From Verrucomicrobiota bacterium (GTDB taxonomy: Bacteria; Verrucomicrobiota; Verrucomicrobiia; Chthoniobacterales; SZAS-18), in NCBI GenBank assembly GCA_018240025.1, contig JAFEGM010000004.1:53053-117052 (forward strand): a stretch of DNA of 64,000 nucleotides. Reading direction: 5' to 3'. This document shows, one piece after another, positions 62,801 through 64,000 of the stretch. The notes under the pieces are model-generated. The model saw only the letters and a program-made list of their open reading frames with translations. It searched no databases and was not told the origin of the DNA. The position numbers and the translations under genes were made by a program. Positions within the stretch are counted from its first letter, which is position 1, and each line of letters opens with the position of its first letter.

Positions 62801-63034
62801 GACCCGCTGGGTGCCTTGCTGGCGGGCGCGATAAACCACGCCCATCCCGCCGCGCGCGATCTCGCCCAACACGACGTATTCGCCGAAGCCGGTGGGCGCC
62901 GGATCGTCCGGCAGCGCGTCCCAAACTTCGTCGCCACCCGGCACATGGCCACCCGCCCCGGTCGAAGGCGGCGCGAAGATCCGCTCGAGCGCCGGGTCGG
63001 GGCGCGGGGCAGGAGCGGAATTCGGCGGAACCAT
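59816..63034 (-). CDS. serine/threonine protein kinase with WD40-like repeat sensor
   Basis: 1072 residues. Kinase domain at about 52-320: LGEIARGGMGVVYRA (P-loop), VVALK (Lys82), GVLHRDLKPANILLD (Asp about 172), VADFGLARF and GTPHFVSPEQ. A transmembrane helix follows (LAATLGFAALLLVAVAVGST, about 340-362), a coiled-coil, then seven or more WD40-like blades (LTWSPDGRELVVAG, LAWSPDGRTVAAS, LGFSPDGALLASSGRDYTLR, FSPDDRLLAAVDESS). The blades are presumably extracytoplasmic. Start at 63034, before the proline-rich leader. Confidence 0.9.
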   Translation of the reverse strand: MVPPNSAPAPRPDPALERIFAPPSTGAGGHVPGGDEVWDALPDDPAPTGFGEYVVLGEIARGGMGVVYRARQQGTQRVVALKTISPALLAVPGARERFQRESEAAAALDHPHILPIHHVGVAEGVPFFSMKLAEGGSLATAPRRPPREVAALLAKVARAVQHAHERGVLHRDLKPANILLDATGEPFVADFGLARFYQRTDDPTLTQTGVGTPHFVSPEQARGETRTLTVASDVYALGAILYAQLAGRPPFAGETALETLRLVIETSPPPLRARDPGIPRDLEIICLKCLEKDPAARYRSARALADDLEAFVAGRSISARPATLPERAARWTRANPVLAATLGFAALLLVAVAVGSTIAAARFREATRRAQEAEREERAQLRQALLAQARASRLTGRAGQRFATLEAVAKAAAIRPDLELRNEAIAALALPDLRIERLWPAKRLSYGPLAFDPTLQFYANEPADGVLTVRRASDQAEVARWTPPGGPGARVKFIGPWAESGTRLSALYADGAVRFFRVGADGALTLAWELPGWNPPTPPVGVENFVAYAPDEARVAVGVPTGGVSLRAADTGAELARLAPEARADSLTWSPDGRELVVAGRRAEEARIISASDGRVRVALKAEMGVEALAWSPDGRTVAASSNRGPIFLFDAPTGRLRHALRGHTRTTTMLGFSPDGALLASSGRDYTLRLWEPLTGTPLLLLSPPAAEPVLRFTRDGRRLALSPYGADAGTAQVAANDVLRYVPHRLDGDALAEFGAADYSADGRLIVVAGRGGVRLCDGRDGRELVAWPLDPGARKSAQFDADGRWLWISSVRSGLQRHRLTWNSPEQLEVGPAEVLDPTPDYLLTSPGGLGTRRAFVREDFEQVLLRDLTGAGQVTLTLPQSGIWQAAVSPDGRFVATAPASRDLLVDRKSCRLWNAQTGELVRAFQSGRGGTVTFSRSGRYLYSSANGPSHVWELEPWRQVIELPGELEDAAFSPDDRLLAAVDESSRVHLFSLPEGRRLAMLEGRASRLYFGAHGATLVGVSSDGAIWRWDLRNLRRELKTLGLDWEAPDFPAASPEVGPISARLAW

Positions 63035-63131
63035 GGAACGAACGACACTTCCGAAAATCGCCCGCACGGTTAAGGGCCCGTCCCGCACTTGGCGATTCCC
63101 ATTTGCCCGACTTCGTAGTTTTCTCGGCCCG

Positions 63132-63263
63132 ATGAAAGCCAAGCTCACCTTCGTCCTCCTCCTCGCCGCCCTCTCGCTCGGCGGCTGCGTGTATCTCAGC
63201 AACGAATCCACGCCGCTCGCGCAGAAGGCCGACTACGCCCGCCGCGCGGCGGAAAAGAAGTAG
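63132..63263 (+). CDS. small lipoprotein (43 aa)
   Basis: 43 residues: MKAKLTFVLLLAALSLGGC is a typical lipoprotein signal with lipobox LGGC, followed by 24 residues (VYLSNESTPLAQKADYARRA). The ATG at 63132 is in the middle of a longer open frame but matches the signal peptide exactly. Divergent from the kinase gene; about 98 bp separates them. Function unknown. Confidence 0.6.
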   Translation: MKAKLTFVLLLAALSLGGCVYLSNESTPLAQKADYARRAAEKK

Positions 63264-63404
63264 GCGCGAGGCGGCGTGGGGCGCTCGGGTGAGAAGCTTG
63301 GCGGCCCGAGGCGGTGCGCTCCGTTCCGCGGATGGATGCGTCTAGAGGCTACCCCCCCCAAGGCTGCAGTCCGGCGGTCAGGCTGGCTGGTGGTGCGCCG
63401 ATGT

Positions 63405-63968
63405 TCAGCCCGCGCGACCGGCCGCACTCGGAGAGTGCGGACTACTGACCCCTTTGCCACGATTGAAGGCGTCTGAGCCTCCGCGCGGGATCGAGAGGGA
63501 CTGGAACTGCTCGCCGCGGAACATTTTCCCGAGGAGCACAATCTGGCCGACGTGGTAGGGCACGTGGGCCAACTGGCGCGCGATGGCCTGGGCCACGCTG
63601 TGCGGCTCGGTGCGGATGGTGACGATGCGATCGAGGTCCGCGGGCCCGAGGGGAGCGAGCGCGCCGAGCAGGCATTCCCAGCCTTCGCGCCAGAGCCTCT
63701 CGACCTCGGCCCGGGAGGTCAGATCGTCCTCGAACTCCCGGTCACGCTGGCGCCAGGGCTTCTCGCCGTCGGTGGTCAGGAAGTCGGTCCAACGCGAGAG
63801 CATGTTGCCGTGCAGATGCTTCACGATGACCGCGATGCTGTTGCTGCCCGGCGCGGGGACGCGAAAAAAATCCGCGTCATCGGTCAGCTGGGCGAAGGTC
63901 TTCTCGCCGAGACCGCGGTAGTAGGCGAACTCGCGGCGAGCGCTGTCGAGGTAGTCTTGGACGGGCAT
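63405..63968 (-). CDS. DUF1572/DinB-like protein
   Basis: 187 residues. The DUF1572 (DinB-superfamily) four-helix pattern is clear: YLDSARREFAYYRGLGEKTF, then SNSIAVIVKHLHGNMLSRWT, then DFLTTDGEKPWRQRDREFED, then LAHVPYHVGQIVLLGK. His residues in KHLHGN, and HVPYHVGQ, are candidate metal ligands. The role is unknown in the family. The C-terminal 20 residues are low complexity. The start ATG at 63968 is 32 bp from the window edge. Confidence 0.85.
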   Translation of the reverse strand: MPVQDYLDSARREFAYYRGLGEKTFAQLTDDADFFRVPAPGSNSIAVIVKHLHGNMLSRWTDFLTTDGEKPWRQRDREFEDDLTSRAEVERLWREGWECLLGALAPLGPADLDRIVTIRTEPHSVAQAIARQLAHVPYHVGQIVLLGKMFRGEQFQSLSIPRGGSDAFNRGKGVSSPHSPSAAGRAG

Positions 63969-64000
63969 GGGCAGAAAAGGAGGAAGGAAAAAGGAAGAAG

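Noticed and set aside
63233..63541. 102-residue minus-strand frame
   Set aside because: Overlaps the end of the DUF1572 gene and the small lipoprotein; low complexity, no motif.

Overview
This is one continuous, strongly GC-rich bacterial chromosome segment with dense, frequently overlapping genes. PEP-CTERM proteins, an exosortase with its EpsI partner, a serine/threonine kinase fused to WD40-like repeats, a tyrA-aroA-cmk run and a pilMNOP-like set together suggest a Verrucomicrobiota member, plausibly Opitutales/Opitutaceae. That placement is an inference from gene content; no rRNA or other phylogenetic marker lies in the window, and I saw no tRNA, CRISPR array, insertion sequence or prophage.

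Layout. 1-9.8 kb is mostly housekeeping: the tail of a c-type cytochrome, a DUF309 protein, two CNNM/DUF21 membrane proteins, a type IV pilus assembly set (pilM, pilN, pilO, PilP-like) on the minus strand, two related lipoproteins, then tyrA, aroA and cmk. 9.8-14.0 kb holds a SulP-STAS-cNMP transporter, a PEP-CTERM protein and a secreted protein with GWINF repeats and calcium-binding TSP3 repeats. 14.2-39.6 kb is a 20-gene, same-strand, almost gapless unit with 12 ATGA start/stop overlaps. It begins with an H-NOX heme sensor and an HNOBA-containing hybrid histidine kinase. It then builds a Wzx/Wzy-type exopolysaccharide: an initiating sugar-phosphate transferase, many glycosyltransferases, flippase, copolymerase and outer-membrane export proteins. 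Inside it sits a partner-switching module: a STAS protein, a HATPase-GAF-PP2C protein, a lone receiver, and a WecG glycosyltransferase carrying two STAS domains.

39.6-48 kb is the exosortase/PEP-CTERM locus. A minus-strand operon (PEP-CTERM protein, TPR protein, exosortase, EpsI, GT2) is divergent from a sigma-54 activator of PrsR type that is coupled to a Wzy-like polymerase. The divergent region is packed with dyad symmetries. 48.2-51.1 kb has tolB-pal-lysA on the minus strand. 51.1-56.3 kb has a catalytically dead S41-like protein, an ABM monooxygenase-fold protein, a 915-residue secreted propeller/TP-linker/adhesin-like protein behind a good sigma-54 promoter match, and a PEP-CTERM protein with a P domain. 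56.4-64 kb has a degenerate receiver, an EEP phosphatase, a cardiolipin synthase, a 737-bp spacer built of inverted 61-62 bp repeats, a kinase-WD40 protein, a small lipoprotein and a DinB/DUF1572 protein.

How it works together (inference): nitric oxide or redox sensing by H-NOX and the multi-domain kinase, plus a STAS/phosphatase switch, would tune synthesis and export of an extracellular polysaccharide. The exosortase system would deliver PEP-CTERM proteins into that matrix under sigma-54 control. The most unusual items are the WecG-STAS-STAS fusion with its in-operon switch genes, and a single polypeptide joining copolymerase, dead tyrosine-kinase domain and OPX export domain.
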